A DNA stretch of 64,000 nucleotides from an uncultured Roseibium sp. (GCF_947494555.1 NZ_CANLVF010000007.1:331930-395929); one strand, 5' to 3'; counted from the stretch's first letter, positions 1 through 8,507 are shown. The notes: generated from the sequence alone by a model not told the origin. Translations and numbers: made by a program.

Positions 1-198
1 CTCGAACAGCAGCCAATCCGTAAGCTCAAATGCCCTTACGCCGTCTTCGCCGGACATTTCAACACCCCAAAGCAGGTCGTAAACGCGCAACGAGGGCAGA
101 CCCTTCTCGCGCAATTCCGCTTCCATGTTGCGGTGTGCCTGGCGGTGCGCACGGTTAAGAAGGATCCAGATGTCGGTTTCGTGGTGACTCGGATGCAT
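1..198 (-). CDS. MarR-family transcriptional regulator, N-terminal part (runs off the window)
   Basis: A reverse-strand reading frame starts with ATG at 198 and stays open for 66 codons to the window edge. The peptide has a helical N-terminus (HRQAHRNMEAELREKGL), followed by a segment SLRVYDLLWGVE and then LTDWLLFE. This is the usual layout of the first helices of MarR-type winged-helix regulators, which start with a dimerisation helix and lead into the DNA-binding domain. The recognition helix and wing lie outside the window. It is divergent from the YceI-like gene, with about 150 bp between them that contain a palindrome, so it probably controls itself and that neighbour. The family call rests on only 66 residues; another small wHTH family is possible. 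Confidence 0.6.
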   Translation of the reverse strand, partial: MHPSHHETDIWILLNRAHRQAHRNMEAELREKGLPSLRVYDLLWGVEMSGEDGVRAFELTDWLLFE

Positions 199-255
199 CG
201 TCTTCAAGTTTCGGTGAGCGGGGATCGGAATTGTTTTTTCCGGTTCGCCAATCTG

Positions 256-275
256 ATAGATGTCATAGCATCTAT
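256..275. promoter_or_regulatory. Palindrome in the MarR/YceI divergent intergenic region
   Basis: The sequence ATAGATG-TCATAG-CATCTAT has perfect 7-bp arms around a 6-bp centre. It lies between the two divergent genes, about 77 bp upstream of the YceI start. Size and position fit a MarR-type operator. Function is inferred from position and symmetry only. Confidence 0.4.
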
Positions 276-351
276 TTTGAGACTTGTGAAAATCACGATG
301 TCGTATGCCCACAGGCAATCCTGCCTGACCACGAAAAGGAGAGATTTTCCG

Positions 352-930
352 ATGATCAGACTTGCCCCGATTTGCATTGCTGCAACGCTGCTGACCGTTC
401 CAGCCGCCATGGCAACGACTTACAAGACGGACCAGGGACACACAGAAGTTCAGTTCAGCTGGTCGCATGCAGGTGTTTCGACGCAGAGCGGCGAATTCAC
501 TGTCGTTGACGGAACCCTCGATATCGATCCGGAAAACGTCGAAAGCGCAAAGCTGAATGTGACAATCAACACCAATAGCGTCGCAACCGGCTTCAAGCCT
601 CTCGACGATCACCTGTCCAGCGCGGATTTCCTGGAAGTGGAAACCTATCCGGAAATCACCTTCGTCAGCACGGGTGTTGAGAAAACGGGAGACGACACCG
701 CCAAGGTGACCGGTGACCTGACCATACAGGGCACAACCAAACCCGTCACGCTGGACACCAAGCTCACCCATATCGGTCCGCACCCGCTCGGGAGCAATAT
801 TGATTACTACAAGGGTGACTGGATTGCCTTTGAAGCCTCAACCACGATCGACCACATGGAATTTGGCGTTGGTCCCTTCTCGACCGGCCCTATTGCCATC
901 CGCATCGTGACTGAAATGAAGGCTGAATAA
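352..930 (+). CDS. YceI-family periplasmic lipid-binding-like protein
   Basis: A 192-residue secreted protein of the YceI family, whose members form a lipocalin-like barrel that binds polyisoprenoid-type lipids in the periplasm. The ATG at 352 is chosen because it has a good ribosome-binding site (AAAGGAGAG at 335-343) and begins a clear signal peptide (MIRLAPICIAATLLTVPAAMA), whereas the longer frame upstream has none. The mature part has the YceI pattern: TDQGHTEVQFSWSHAGVS near its start, DHLSSADFLEVETYPEITF in the middle, and VTGDLTIQGTTKPVTLD after it. It is divergent from a MarR-type regulator and followed by a strong terminator, so it is a single-gene unit. Exact ligand unknown. Confidence 0.9.
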   Translation: MIRLAPICIAATLLTVPAAMATTYKTDQGHTEVQFSWSHAGVSTQSGEFTVVDGTLDIDPENVESAKLNVTINTNSVATGFKPLDDHLSSADFLEVETYPEITFVSTGVEKTGDDTAKVTGDLTIQGTTKPVTLDTKLTHIGPHPLGSNIDYYKGDWIAFEASTTIDHMEFGVGPFSTGPIAIRIVTEMKAE

Positions 931-965
931 CCCTCTCAGTAGTAATAACCGCCATTCAAGACACA

Positions 966-991
966 AAGAGCCGCCCTATGGCGGCTTTTTT
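966..991 (+). terminator. Rho-independent terminator of the YceI gene
   Basis: A perfect 7-bp stem (AGCCGCC / GGCGGCT, 969-975 with 980-986) and a 4-nt loop are followed by six T residues. It lies 36 bp after the YceI stop and just before the end of the convergent LysR gene. Confidence 0.85.
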
Positions 992-1017
992 CATTGAGAC
1001 CTCGGCTGCTCTCTGCC

Positions 1018-1935
1018 CTAGCGCATCGGCATTTCGGCCAAGGCTCGTTGAATATGCCCGACCATGAAATCAAGAAACAGGCGCACTTTGGGGTCCTGCC
1101 GTTTTCTGTGCGTGAAAAGGCAGGCCATTTGCGCGGGTACCGGCGGCTGATCCGCCAAAACGGGAACAAGCTGGCCGGAAGTCAGATAGTTCGAAATCTC
1201 GAAAACCGGCTTCAAGATAATCCCGTGTCCATCCAGCGCCCAGCTCGTCAGCACATCGCCATGATCGGATTCAAACGGCCCGGTCACCGCAACCTTCTTC
1301 ACCCCGTTCTTCGTAACGAGCGGCCACTGAAATTCCGGTGCGCCGGGATAACGCATGTTGAGGCAGTCATGGCGGCTTGAGGACAGGTCTTCGTGGCTCT
1401 TTGGATCTCCCTTACGGGCGATATAGTCCGGCGCTGCGCACAGAACCCGTTCACAGTCGGCGATTTTCCTGATTTTCAGGGTCGAGTCTTCCGGCACACC
1501 AAGGAAAAACGCAGCGTCGAGCCCTTCACCGGCCAGGTCCACTTTCCTGTCCGACAAGCGAAGACGGATGTCGATCAGCGGATTGGCCTCCTTGAAAAGT
1601 GGGATCGCCGGGGCGATCAGCCGCTGCCCCATGCCGATAGGTGCGGCGATGAACAGCGTTCCGCGCGGCGAGCTTGTAATGGAACTGATATCGGCTTCAG
1701 CTTCCTCGACAGCCTCGACGATCTTCGTCGCCCCGCGGTAAAAGAGGTTCCCGTGCTCGGTTGGGCTGAGCGCTCTGGTCGTGCGTTGAAACAGGCGCAC
1801 ATTCAGGTGTTCTTCAAGCTGCGACACGCGAGCGGATGCAACGGCGGATGAAATGCGCAGATCGCGTGCGGCGGCGGACATGTTTCCCAATTCATAAACG
1901 CGTAGGAACGTCCGAATATTCTCCAGATACGCCAA
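1018..1935 (-). CDS. LysR-family transcriptional regulator
   Basis: A 305-residue protein of normal LysR length. Residues 1-60 form the winged HTH (AAARDLRISSAVASARVSQL, then LNVRLFQRTTRALSPTEHG). The rest is the periplasmic-binding-like effector domain, starting around GTLFIAAPIGMG. It is divergent from puuD, with 103 bp between the two start codons. The usual LysR arrangement would make it the regulator of puuD and of itself, but nothing in the sequence proves this and the inducer is unknown. The subfamily resembles single-gene activators that often control oxidoreductases or efflux. Confidence 0.88.
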   Translation of the reverse strand: MAYLENIRTFLRVYELGNMSAAARDLRISSAVASARVSQLEEHLNVRLFQRTTRALSPTEHGNLFYRGATKIVEAVEEAEADISSITSSPRGTLFIAAPIGMGQRLIAPAIPLFKEANPLIDIRLRLSDRKVDLAGEGLDAAFFLGVPEDSTLKIRKIADCERVLCAAPDYIARKGDPKSHEDLSSSRHDCLNMRYPGAPEFQWPLVTKNGVKKVAVTGPFESDHGDVLTSWALDGHGIILKPVFEISNYLTSGQLVPVLADQPPVPAQMACLFTHRKRQDPKVRLFLDFMVGHIQRALAEMPMR

Positions 1936-2038
1936 AAACCCATTATTCCGTTTTTTTTGAAACTGCTTGGAATTATGTCGAGATACCAGAAAATTTCAAG
2001 GTAGATTAGGGTGGCTGAAAGACGACCGGAGGGAAACT

Positions 2039-3301
2039 ATGTTGGACATTGCCATTATCTGGGACTGGCTGGCATTTGCGGTCAGGTGGCTGCACGTCGT
2101 GACCGCCATTGCCTGGATCGGCTCATCCTTCTACTTCATCGCCCTGGATCTGGGATTGCGCAAATCACCCCATCTGCCCGCAGGCGCTTTTGGTGAGGAG
2201 TGGCAGGTCCACGGCGGCGGTTTCTATCACATCCAGAAATACCTGGTCGCGCCTGAAAACATGCCCGAGCATCTGACCTGGTTCAAATGGGAAAGCTATG
2301 CCACGTGGCTTTCCGGTGCAGCGCTCCTGATGATCGTCTATTGGGTCGGTGGCGAGCTTTATCTCATAGACCCGGAAAAGGCGGATCTGTCGCTTTGGCA
2401 GGGCATCCTGATTTCCGGCGGATCCCTGGCCGTCGGATGGCTGATCTACGACTATCTTTGCAAATCGAAGCTCGGCGACAGTCCGACGCTGCTGATGATC
2501 CTGCTGTTTTTCATGCTGGTCGCCATGGGTTGGGGCTATGACCAGATCTTCACCGGCCGCGCGACAATGCTGCATCTGGGGGCCTTCACGGCCACGATCA
2601 TGACGGCGAATGTCTTCATGATCATCATTCCAAACCAGAAGATTGTCGTGGCGGATCTCAAGGCCGGACGCACGCCCGATGCCAAATACGGCAAGATCGC
2701 CAAGCTGCGGTCAATGCACAACAATTACCTGACGCTTCCGGTCGTGTTTCTGATGCTGAGCAATCATTATCCGCTCGCGTTTGCGTCCGAATATAACTGG
2801 GTAATCGCAGCTCTCGTGTTCCTTATGGGCGTCTCCATCCGCCACTATTTCAACACCAAGCATGCTGGAGGCACCGCGCCCAAGTGGACCTGGCTGGTGA
2901 CCTCGATTCTCTTCGTGGCCATCATCCATCTGAGCATGGCGCCGATGTGGTCTGAGGACAGCTATGAGGCGTCCGAAAGCCGTCCCTTAAACGCGACGGA
3001 GCAGGTTTTTGCAAGTGCCGCCGGATTTGAGGACGTGAAGGCCATCGTTCCTGGACGGTGCGCCATGTGCCATGCCCGGGAGCCATTTTACGAGGGAATC
3101 TACTGGGCGCCGAAAGGTGTGGTTCTGGAAACGGAAGCCGATATCGTTCGCGCTGCGCGGGAGATCTACTTGCAGTCCGGCGTTACCAATGCGATGCCTC
3201 CCGCCAATGTCTCGCACATGGAACCCGGGGAACGACGGAAAATCGTGGAATGGTACCGAAACGCCCGCGAGCAGATGCCATTTGGCATTGCTGCCAGGTG
3301 A
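2039..3301 (+). CDS. puuD: Urate hydroxylase PuuD (membrane urate oxidase with C-terminal cytochrome c domain)
   Basis: A 420-residue inner-membrane protein with about eight hydrophobic helices, followed by a c-type cytochrome domain. The N-terminal part carries the PuuD/DUF989 hallmarks: RWLHVVTAIAWIGSSFYFIALD, HGGGFYHIQKY and WFKWESYATWLSG. The C-terminal domain has a CAMCH haem c site near residue 341 and a likely axial Met in NAMPPANVSHM. The family oxidises urate to 5-hydroxyisourate, passing electrons to the respiratory chain instead of making H2O2. The ATG at 2039 is preferred over the longer frame because GGAGGGAAACT sits directly in front of it. No other purine-degradation gene is adjacent; a LysR regulator is divergent. 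The call is strong. Confidence 0.9.
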   Translation: MLDIAIIWDWLAFAVRWLHVVTAIAWIGSSFYFIALDLGLRKSPHLPAGAFGEEWQVHGGGFYHIQKYLVAPENMPEHLTWFKWESYATWLSGAALLMIVYWVGGELYLIDPEKADLSLWQGILISGGSLAVGWLIYDYLCKSKLGDSPTLLMILLFFMLVAMGWGYDQIFTGRATMLHLGAFTATIMTANVFMIIIPNQKIVVADLKAGRTPDAKYGKIAKLRSMHNNYLTLPVVFLMLSNHYPLAFASEYNWVIAALVFLMGVSIRHYFNTKHAGGTAPKWTWLVTSILFVAIIHLSMAPMWSEDSYEASESRPLNATEQVFASAAGFEDVKAIVPGRCAMCHAREPFYEGIYWAPKGVVLETEADIVRAAREIYLQSGVTNAMPPANVSHMEPGERRKIVEWYRNAREQMPFGIAAR

Positions 3302-3494
3302 TCCGGTTCAGCGAAACTGATTGGCCCGCTTGTTGTCCGCTGCAAGCCGGTCCGTTTCGACCGTTTGATCCATTCCAGGGTACCGCGTTTTGCAGAACAC
3401 GGAGACGTTTGAATTTCAACTTCCATGGAGGTGACGAAAGAAGCGTGATACTTCTATCCTGAGGATCCATTCCAGCCAGCTTCGCACCCGACAC

Positions 3495-4829
3495 ATGTTC
3501 TCAGTTCTCGCCAACAGGACCTACCGGCATCTCTTTGCAGCCCAGTTCATAGCCCTTTTCGGCACGGGGCTCATGACGGTTGCACTTGCTCTGCTTGCCT
3601 ACGACCTTGCTGGCGCGGATGCCGGTGCCGTGCTCGGAACAGCTCTTGCCATAAAGATGGTTGTCTATGTCACCTTGTCGCCACTCGCGGGTGGCTTTGC
3701 AGCACGGCTTCCGCGAAGGTCATTTCTGGTCATCCTCGATCTGATACGGGCCGGAACGGCGATCGCTCTGCCCTTCGTCGATGCGGTCTGGCAGATCTAT
3801 CTTCTGATCGCGCTTCTGCAATCGGCATCGGCCGCCTTCACACCGACCTTCCAGGCGACAATCCCCGACATTCTTCCTGACGAGGAGGATTACACCAACG
3901 CGTTGTCGCTCTCGCGGATGGCATACGACCTTGAAAATCTTCTAAGCCCAGTCATAGCGGCGCTATTGATCGGCCTGATCGGATTTCATTGGCTTTTCGC
4001 AGGCACGGTCGCAGGTTTTTTGCTGTCTGCGGCACTGATTGTGTCCGTGGCGCTTCCAACCGTCCGGAATCTCTCACAGCGCTCGCCATTCAAACGCATT
4101 TCACAGGGCATGCGGATCTATCTGGGCACACCGCGCCTCAAGGGCCTCATGGCGCTCAATCTGACCGTGGCCGCCACGGGTGCGATTGTGATCGTCAATA
4201 CTGTCGTGATCGTCAAAACACTGCTTGGCGGAAGTGATGCCGACCTTGCTCTCACGATGGCCGCCTATGGCGGTGGCTCGATGGCGATGGCGCTCGCCAT
4301 TCCACGCCTTTTGTCCTCGATCAAGGACCGGAGCCTCATGCTTGGTGGCGCGATTTTCATGCCGCTTTTGCTGATCCTGCTGTCTGCCCTCATAACGGGG
4401 CTCGAGCCGTCAGATCTCTGGCCCTATCTCTTGATGATCTGGTTCCTTATGGGCGTCGCCAATTCGGCGGTGCTTGTACCGTCCGGACGCCTCTTGCGCA
4501 ACTCGGCGCATACAGAAGACCGTCCGATGGTCTTTGCCGCGCAGTTCGCTCTCTCCCACGGCTGCTGGCTGATCACCTATCCGCTTGCGGGTTGGCTCGG
4601 AAGCGCGGCTGGTCTTTCAGCAACCGTCGTGACACTGGCAGTGCTCGCGGTGATCGGAACTCTGGCCGCTTTGCGTCTTTGGCCATCGTCGGACGCACGC
4701 GTCCTCATTCACGAACATCCTGAACTTCCGGCCGACCATCCGCATATTAGAAGTGCCCACGGTAAGCAGCACGCCCACACCTATGTGATCGACGATCTCC
4801 ACACCGGTTGGCCGAACGGCCGGTTCTGA
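3495..4829 (+). CDS. MFS exporter with histidine-rich cytoplasmic tail, probable divalent-metal (Ni/Co) efflux
   Basis: A 444-residue major facilitator with about twelve hydrophobic segments, including NRTYRHLFAAQFIALFGTGL at the N-terminus and LAGGFAARLPRRSFLVILD as the loop 2-3 motif. The C-terminal 45 residues are not membrane-embedded and are rich in histidine (HEHPEL, DHPHIRSAHGKQHAHTY, DDLH). His-rich tails of this kind are typical of NreB/NrsD-type nickel or cobalt exporters of this superfamily, where they bind the metal. The metal assignment is inference. It starts after a 193-bp gap with no terminator after puuD. It is followed by a short hydrophobic ORF that may be a relic of another transporter. 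Confidence 0.75.
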   Translation: MFSVLANRTYRHLFAAQFIALFGTGLMTVALALLAYDLAGADAGAVLGTALAIKMVVYVTLSPLAGGFAARLPRRSFLVILDLIRAGTAIALPFVDAVWQIYLLIALLQSASAAFTPTFQATIPDILPDEEDYTNALSLSRMAYDLENLLSPVIAALLIGLIGFHWLFAGTVAGFLLSAALIVSVALPTVRNLSQRSPFKRISQGMRIYLGTPRLKGLMALNLTVAATGAIVIVNTVVIVKTLLGGSDADLALTMAAYGGGSMAMALAIPRLLSSIKDRSLMLGGAIFMPLLLILLSALITGLEPSDLWPYLLMIWFLMGVANSAVLVPSGRLLRNSAHTEDRPMVFAAQFALSHGCWLITYPLAGWLGSAAGLSATVVTLAVLAVIGTLAALRLWPSSDARVLIHEHPELPADHPHIRSAHGKQHAHTYVIDDLHTGWPNGRF

Positions 4830-4943
4830 TAGACCCGCTTATTTCCCTGCAACGGTGGATCAATGATGAAGTGCGGGCTCATACCAAGCTCAAGAATTAA
4901 GAATCGATCTGACCGGGTTTGAAGGCTGGTCGGCATCGCGCTG

Positions 4944-5105
4944 ATGCTCGCGGTATTTGCCCTGACAGCCGTTGTGGCAAGGAAAATACTTCTCGAGGCC
5001 ATGGCGCGTGCCGGTCCCAACATCACCCAGGTTTCCCGCGTGATGGATCTGCTTGCAGGGACATTCATCATCATGTTTGCAAGCATGGATCTCATCAAGG
5101 TGTGA
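4944..5105 (+). pseudogene. Short hydrophobic ORF, possible C-terminal relic of a transporter
   Basis: An open frame of 53 codons from ATG 4944 encodes two hydrophobic stretches (MLAVFALTAVVARKIL and LLAGTFIIMFASMDLI) and ends at TGA 5103-5105. The frame is open for seven more codons upstream, to a TGA at 4918-4920. It looks like the last two helices of a LysE/RhtB- or metal-exporter-type permease, but no upstream part is present. It has no convincing ribosome-binding site. It could be a genuine small membrane protein; the relic reading is a guess from its placement right after an exporter gene. Confidence 0.3.
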
Positions 5106-5110
5106 AATGC

Positions 5111-5680
5111 TCAGTGCTCACGCGGATGGGCATCTGCTGAAAGCAACGCCGACGTTCCTACCGGGTTGACCTTCACCCAGGACGTTTCAAACCGTCCATC
5201 GGTGTCGCCTTCACCAGAGGCACTCTGACCCAATTGGAAACCCGTGCCTGCCTTCACGATGCAGCCCGCCGATTTGGCGATCACCTTGAGAGCGTGCGAG
5301 CTGTAGGCGTTGTTGGCAGTGTCATATTTTTCGATTGCTCTCGCATCCGTCATATTGCGTGCGCGGCGGGTTGCGGCGAACAGGCAGGAATGGATTTCAA
5401 TATCTCTGTTTTTCGTGAACAACGCATCGCCGACCGCCTTCCAGAAACAGGTATGCGTGTGGGTTATCCCGGCCCCGATATTGATCGTATCCTTGTTGCC
5501 GTGGGCGTTGAAAACGACAACAGTGTAGTGATTTCTTGGCCCGCAAACCGCTTGAACGGCCTTTGTCATTTGACCAATCGACTGGTTCTTCGGGATTTTG
5601 AGATGCCGGGCGGCAGGGCCCTGCTTGAATCTCAGTCCGGCATCGTAAATATTCGCGTCGTGAATGTACAAAGCAGTCAT
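5111..5680 (-). CDS. Unrecognised protein with a caspase-like His-Gly ... Cys pattern
   Basis: A 189-residue soluble protein with no signal peptide. The ATG at 5680 is chosen because the longer frame would need a TTG start. Its centre reads hydrophobic strand (YTVVVFNAHG), about 38 residues, then hydrophobic strand plus EIHSCLFAATRRA. A His-Gly after one strand and a Cys after the next is the dyad layout of clan CD cysteine peptidases (caspase, C80, DUF4347-type). I see no second domain. It is the last gene of a minus-strand run that begins with a VWA protein and passes through LemA and SH3-like proteins, with a 98-bp gap to the gene before it. The peptidase reading is an inference from the pattern only; a non-enzymatic fold is possible. 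Confidence 0.5.
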   Translation of the reverse strand: MTALYIHDANIYDAGLRFKQGPAARHLKIPKNQSIGQMTKAVQAVCGPRNHYTVVVFNAHGNKDTINIGAGITHTHTCFWKAVGDALFTKNRDIEIHSCLFAATRRARNMTDARAIEKYDTANNAYSSHALKVIAKSAGCIVKAGTGFQLGQSASGEGDTDGRFETSWVKVNPVGTSALLSADAHPREH

Positions 5681-5778
5681 GTCCAGCTCACTTTTCTCTG
5701 TAAAATCAATAATTTGGTCGTGCAATTGCAGTTCAGTTCAAAACCTTTCTTCGGGTTGCTTTGTCGCCCACGTTTCAC

Positions 5779-6186
5779 CTAACGGTTCAGGATCGGATCG
5801 AGATAGATTCCGGGTAGAAAACCGGTCATGCCGTAGTGATCGATCTGACACCAGACACCACCAAGCAGTTCGCGCTTTGCCTCCACGCTCGCATCTTCGA
5901 ATGTCAGTGGCACGATTTCCGGGGCGCAGTTCAGAACAAGGATTTCGCTGGCGGACCTGGTCAGGCTTCCGACAGTTGCAGCGTTCCGGTGACCCGCAGA
6001 GCGCACCACAAGCCGCATGCCCTCGGGAACATTTCGCAGCCTGTAGGCCGGACCCCAGATGCCGAAGCCTGGCAGATCATTGACTTCCGCAGGATCATCG
6101 CTGCTTGCGTTCACCTGCTGCGAGCCGACCCCCGCCAGGAGCATGCAAAGGATCACCCAGAGTGATTTCGAGGCGGGCATGGTCAT
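5779..6186 (-). CDS. Small secreted SH3-like protein
   Basis: A 135-residue protein with a signal peptide (SLWVILCMLLAGVGSQQVNA). ATG 6186 is chosen because GGGAGAAG lies 5 nt in front of it, whereas the earlier ATG at 6207, directly after the previous stop, has no such site. The mature part has the spacing of a bacterial SH3-like domain: YRLRNVPEGMRLVVRSAGHRNA, SASEILVLNCAP and GGVWCQIDHYGMTGFLPGIYL, the last being the typical W-C-x-I/V...G-W/F-V/L ending. It probably binds envelope components. It is translationally close to the larger SH3-like gene upstream and likely works with it. Confidence 0.65.
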   Translation of the reverse strand: MTMPASKSLWVILCMLLAGVGSQQVNASSDDPAEVNDLPGFGIWGPAYRLRNVPEGMRLVVRSAGHRNAATVGSLTRSASEILVLNCAPEIVPLTFEDASVEAKRELLGGVWCQIDHYGMTGFLPGIYLDPILNR

Positions 6187-6207
6187 CGGTCTTCTCCCGG
6201 GCAACAT

Positions 6208-7887
6208 TCAGCGGGCCAGCCCGGCCTGCCGGGCATCGTTCAGGGCACTTGCACAGATCTGGGCCGAAGACGGTGCCAGGGTTTCCACGCGGTGCTTCTT
6301 TAAAATTGCGGCAAAGGCATCGAGATCCGCCGCGAACCCAAGACGAATGGTGACGATCATCGCATCGCCGAGCGCGAGGCAGGGATCTCCTGGCTGAAAA
6401 GTCGAAGCGTTCGCTGTGGCCACACCGGCGCCTGGCGCTGCCGGTCCCGCGGATGCAGCCTGCTGACCCGCAGGATCAAACTCCGGAATGAAATCGGAAG
6501 GATGAATTCCGATCTCGGCTCCCCCGGCGATCATTGCCGCCGGATCTTCTCCACCTGCTCCTGAAGCAAGCGGGACCCCTTGGGCAATGGTGACCCATGG
6601 CCGGTTGTCGTTCACAATCAGTCCGACCGCAATCAGCTCAGCCATAATGAACGCGCATTGCCGCGGCTGCGCAGACGCAACGCTGACAACACCCTGCGCT
6701 GCCAGAACCCGCAGCACAGCGTCGCGGTCTGCGCGCGACTGCCCCCTTAACAGGGGGCTGATTTGGGGTTGCAAAATAATGCAGGCCTCTTCAAGCAGCC
6801 GCTCGTTTGCGGGCTGCCCGCCGGGAGCCGCGTTTGGCGTCCCGCCGGCTTGCGCAGCGGGCGCCTGCGGCGCTGGCCGTGCAGCTTGAGATGGACCCGG
6901 ATTTGGTGACGGCACAGGAACCGCAGCGGCCTTTGAACCGCCGGAACCCGCTCCCAACCCGTTTTCGGCGAGCTTCCACAGCCCTTCATCCTGGGCAATC
7001 AAGTCGAGAGCTTTCCGGCAGGCAGCCTGGTCCGCTGTCGCCTCGGTGCTTTTAACACCTGCCAGAACGTAAATGCTGCGCATGTCCTGGATTTGTCTGG
7101 TGCCCGCCTGAGCATTGATGATCTTCGTGATCCGATCCAGCTCGGTGCAAGCGTTGAACGCCGGATCTGCGGGCGCCGCAGCTTGTCCCTGGCTGGCGGG
7201 AGACCCGGCAGCGTTTGTGCCGGATGACTGTGCCGAGGGGACAGATTGTGCACGCAGAGCCAAGGTGATTTTCATCGAGGCAATCTGGTTCGTCCCCTGA
7301 AGCACCAGTTGGGCTGTCTGATTTCCCAGGCCGGTAAACGTCACGCCGACATTCATCGGCATGCCACCCCAGCTGCCGAAACCACCGGACCATGGCCCCG
7401 CATCCCGGCCGGTCAATCCAATTGGTGCATCCGTCACTTCCCTGGGCAGGGTGAGCGTCGCCGCTGTCGGTGACGATTTCCGGAGACTGACCGTGCCCGT
7501 TGCATCGACCGGCGTCGGCTGCGTGATGCCTGCCGCAGTCACAGTGCCGCTGCCGCCAGTAACCGCGTAGACATAATTTCCCAAATCGGCTTGCTCCGCA
7601 CCGAGACCAGGTGCCTGAACCGGACTGTTCGAAATATGGCGCATATCGACCCAGCCATTGAGGCCAGGCAAGGCCACGACACACATCGTGCCTTCGCACT
7701 GATTGGTCACGTTGATCCCGCATGTACCAACGCCTATGCCGCCGATCACCGGCCCGTTCGTCGTCGGCGCATCATAGACGCGCAGCGAATTCCCGTTTGG
7801 AGCAGACGCAACGCAGGTATTGCCCGCCGCAACTCCTGAGGAAACGGCCAAGCCCATCAAGACGATAAAGGCCAGCAAAAACTTCAT
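6208..7887 (-). CDS. Secreted protein with N-terminal SH3-like domain and Pro/Ala-rich linkers
   Basis: A 559-residue exported protein. Translation most likely begins at ATG 7887 (MKFLLAFIVLMGLAVSSGVAAG signal peptide), with GAGAGAGG in front; the frame itself extends 16 codons further. Residues about 23-85 form an SH3-like module (SLRVYDAPTTNGPVIGGIGVGTCGINVTNQC, ending CVVALPGLNGWVDMRHI). A beta-rich middle region and several Cys-containing helical repeats (ACTELDRITKII, ACRKALDLIAQ, ACIILQPQI, ICASALNDARQ) follow, joined by Pro/Ala/Gly-rich linkers. No enzyme motif is seen. It is the fourth gene of the VWA-DUF3137-LemA-SH3 operon, with a 4-bp gap to lemA. Likely an envelope scaffold protein, function unknown. 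Confidence 0.6.
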   Translation of the reverse strand: MKFLLAFIVLMGLAVSSGVAAGNTCVASAPNGNSLRVYDAPTTNGPVIGGIGVGTCGINVTNQCEGTMCVVALPGLNGWVDMRHISNSPVQAPGLGAEQADLGNYVYAVTGGSGTVTAAGITQPTPVDATGTVSLRKSSPTAATLTLPREVTDAPIGLTGRDAGPWSGGFGSWGGMPMNVGVTFTGLGNQTAQLVLQGTNQIASMKITLALRAQSVPSAQSSGTNAAGSPASQGQAAAPADPAFNACTELDRITKIINAQAGTRQIQDMRSIYVLAGVKSTEATADQAACRKALDLIAQDEGLWKLAENGLGAGSGGSKAAAVPVPSPNPGPSQAARPAPQAPAAQAGGTPNAAPGGQPANERLLEEACIILQPQISPLLRGQSRADRDAVLRVLAAQGVVSVASAQPRQCAFIMAELIAVGLIVNDNRPWVTIAQGVPLASGAGGEDPAAMIAGGAEIGIHPSDFIPEFDPAGQQAASAGPAAPGAGVATANASTFQPGDPCLALGDAMIVTIRLGFAADLDAFAAILKKHRVETLAPSSAQICASALNDARQAGLAR

Positions 7888-7891
7888 GGGG

Positions 7892-8500
7892 TCAGCCTCT
7901 CTCTTTCGGCGCGGGAACCGCCATTTCCAGACCATCTAGCGAGGGATCTTTTGAAATCGCCTTCATCTCGGCCTCGTCCAACGTGAACATTTCGGAAGGT
8001 TTGAGCCCATTGACGCCGGCAACAATGTTCCAGGGGATCGAGGCGACACGCGTGTTGAAGGCCTGGACATTGCCGTTGAAGATCCGACGCGCAGCCGCCA
8101 CCTGATCTTCGGTTTCCTCAAGCTGCTTTTGCAGAACGACGAGATTTTCGGTCGCCGTGATCTCGGGATTGTCTTCGGTATAGGCAATGAGCTGACCAAG
8201 GGCCTGAGTGAGCCCAGCTTCAGCCTTGGCGATCTCTGCGTGACGTTCGGTTGCTAAGGCTTCAAGAGCGGCTGCCCGCGCAGCGACGATCTTCTCGACG
8301 ATCGCCTGTTCGTGCCCGAGCGCGGTGCGCGCTGCCTGAACGAGATTGGGAACCAGCGCGTGACGGCGCTTGAGCTGAACCGTTATGCCGGACCAGGCTT
8401 CGTCAACGCGAAACTTGGCGGCCATGAGCGAGTTATAGCAAAGGACATATGTACCCACGACAACTGCGACGAGGAGTATCAAAGTCAAAACAACCGACAT
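7892..8500 (-). CDS. lemA: LemA-family protein
   Basis: A 202-residue LemA-family protein with one N-terminal membrane helix (MSVVLTLILLVAVVVGTYVLCY) followed by a long all-helical part. The family signature is clear: NSLMAAKFRVDEAWSGITVQLKRRHALVPNLVQ, then ETEDQVAAARRIFNGNVQAFNTRVASIP. LemA proteins are widespread membrane-anchored helical-bundle proteins of uncertain role. They are often encoded next to DUF3137 or TPM-domain membrane proteins, as here, where the DUF3137-like gene ends 7 bp upstream. It starts with ATG and ends with a charged tail after GLEMAVPAPKE. The family assignment is firm, the function is not known. Confidence 0.9.
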   Translation of the reverse strand: MSVVLTLILLVAVVVGTYVLCYNSLMAAKFRVDEAWSGITVQLKRRHALVPNLVQAARTALGHEQAIVEKIVAARAAALEALATERHAEIAKAEAGLTQALGQLIAYTEDNPEITATENLVVLQKQLEETEDQVAAARRIFNGNVQAFNTRVASIPWNIVAGVNGLKPSEMFTLDEAEMKAISKDPSLDGLEMAVPAPKERG

Positions 8501-8507
8501 ATCCGGC

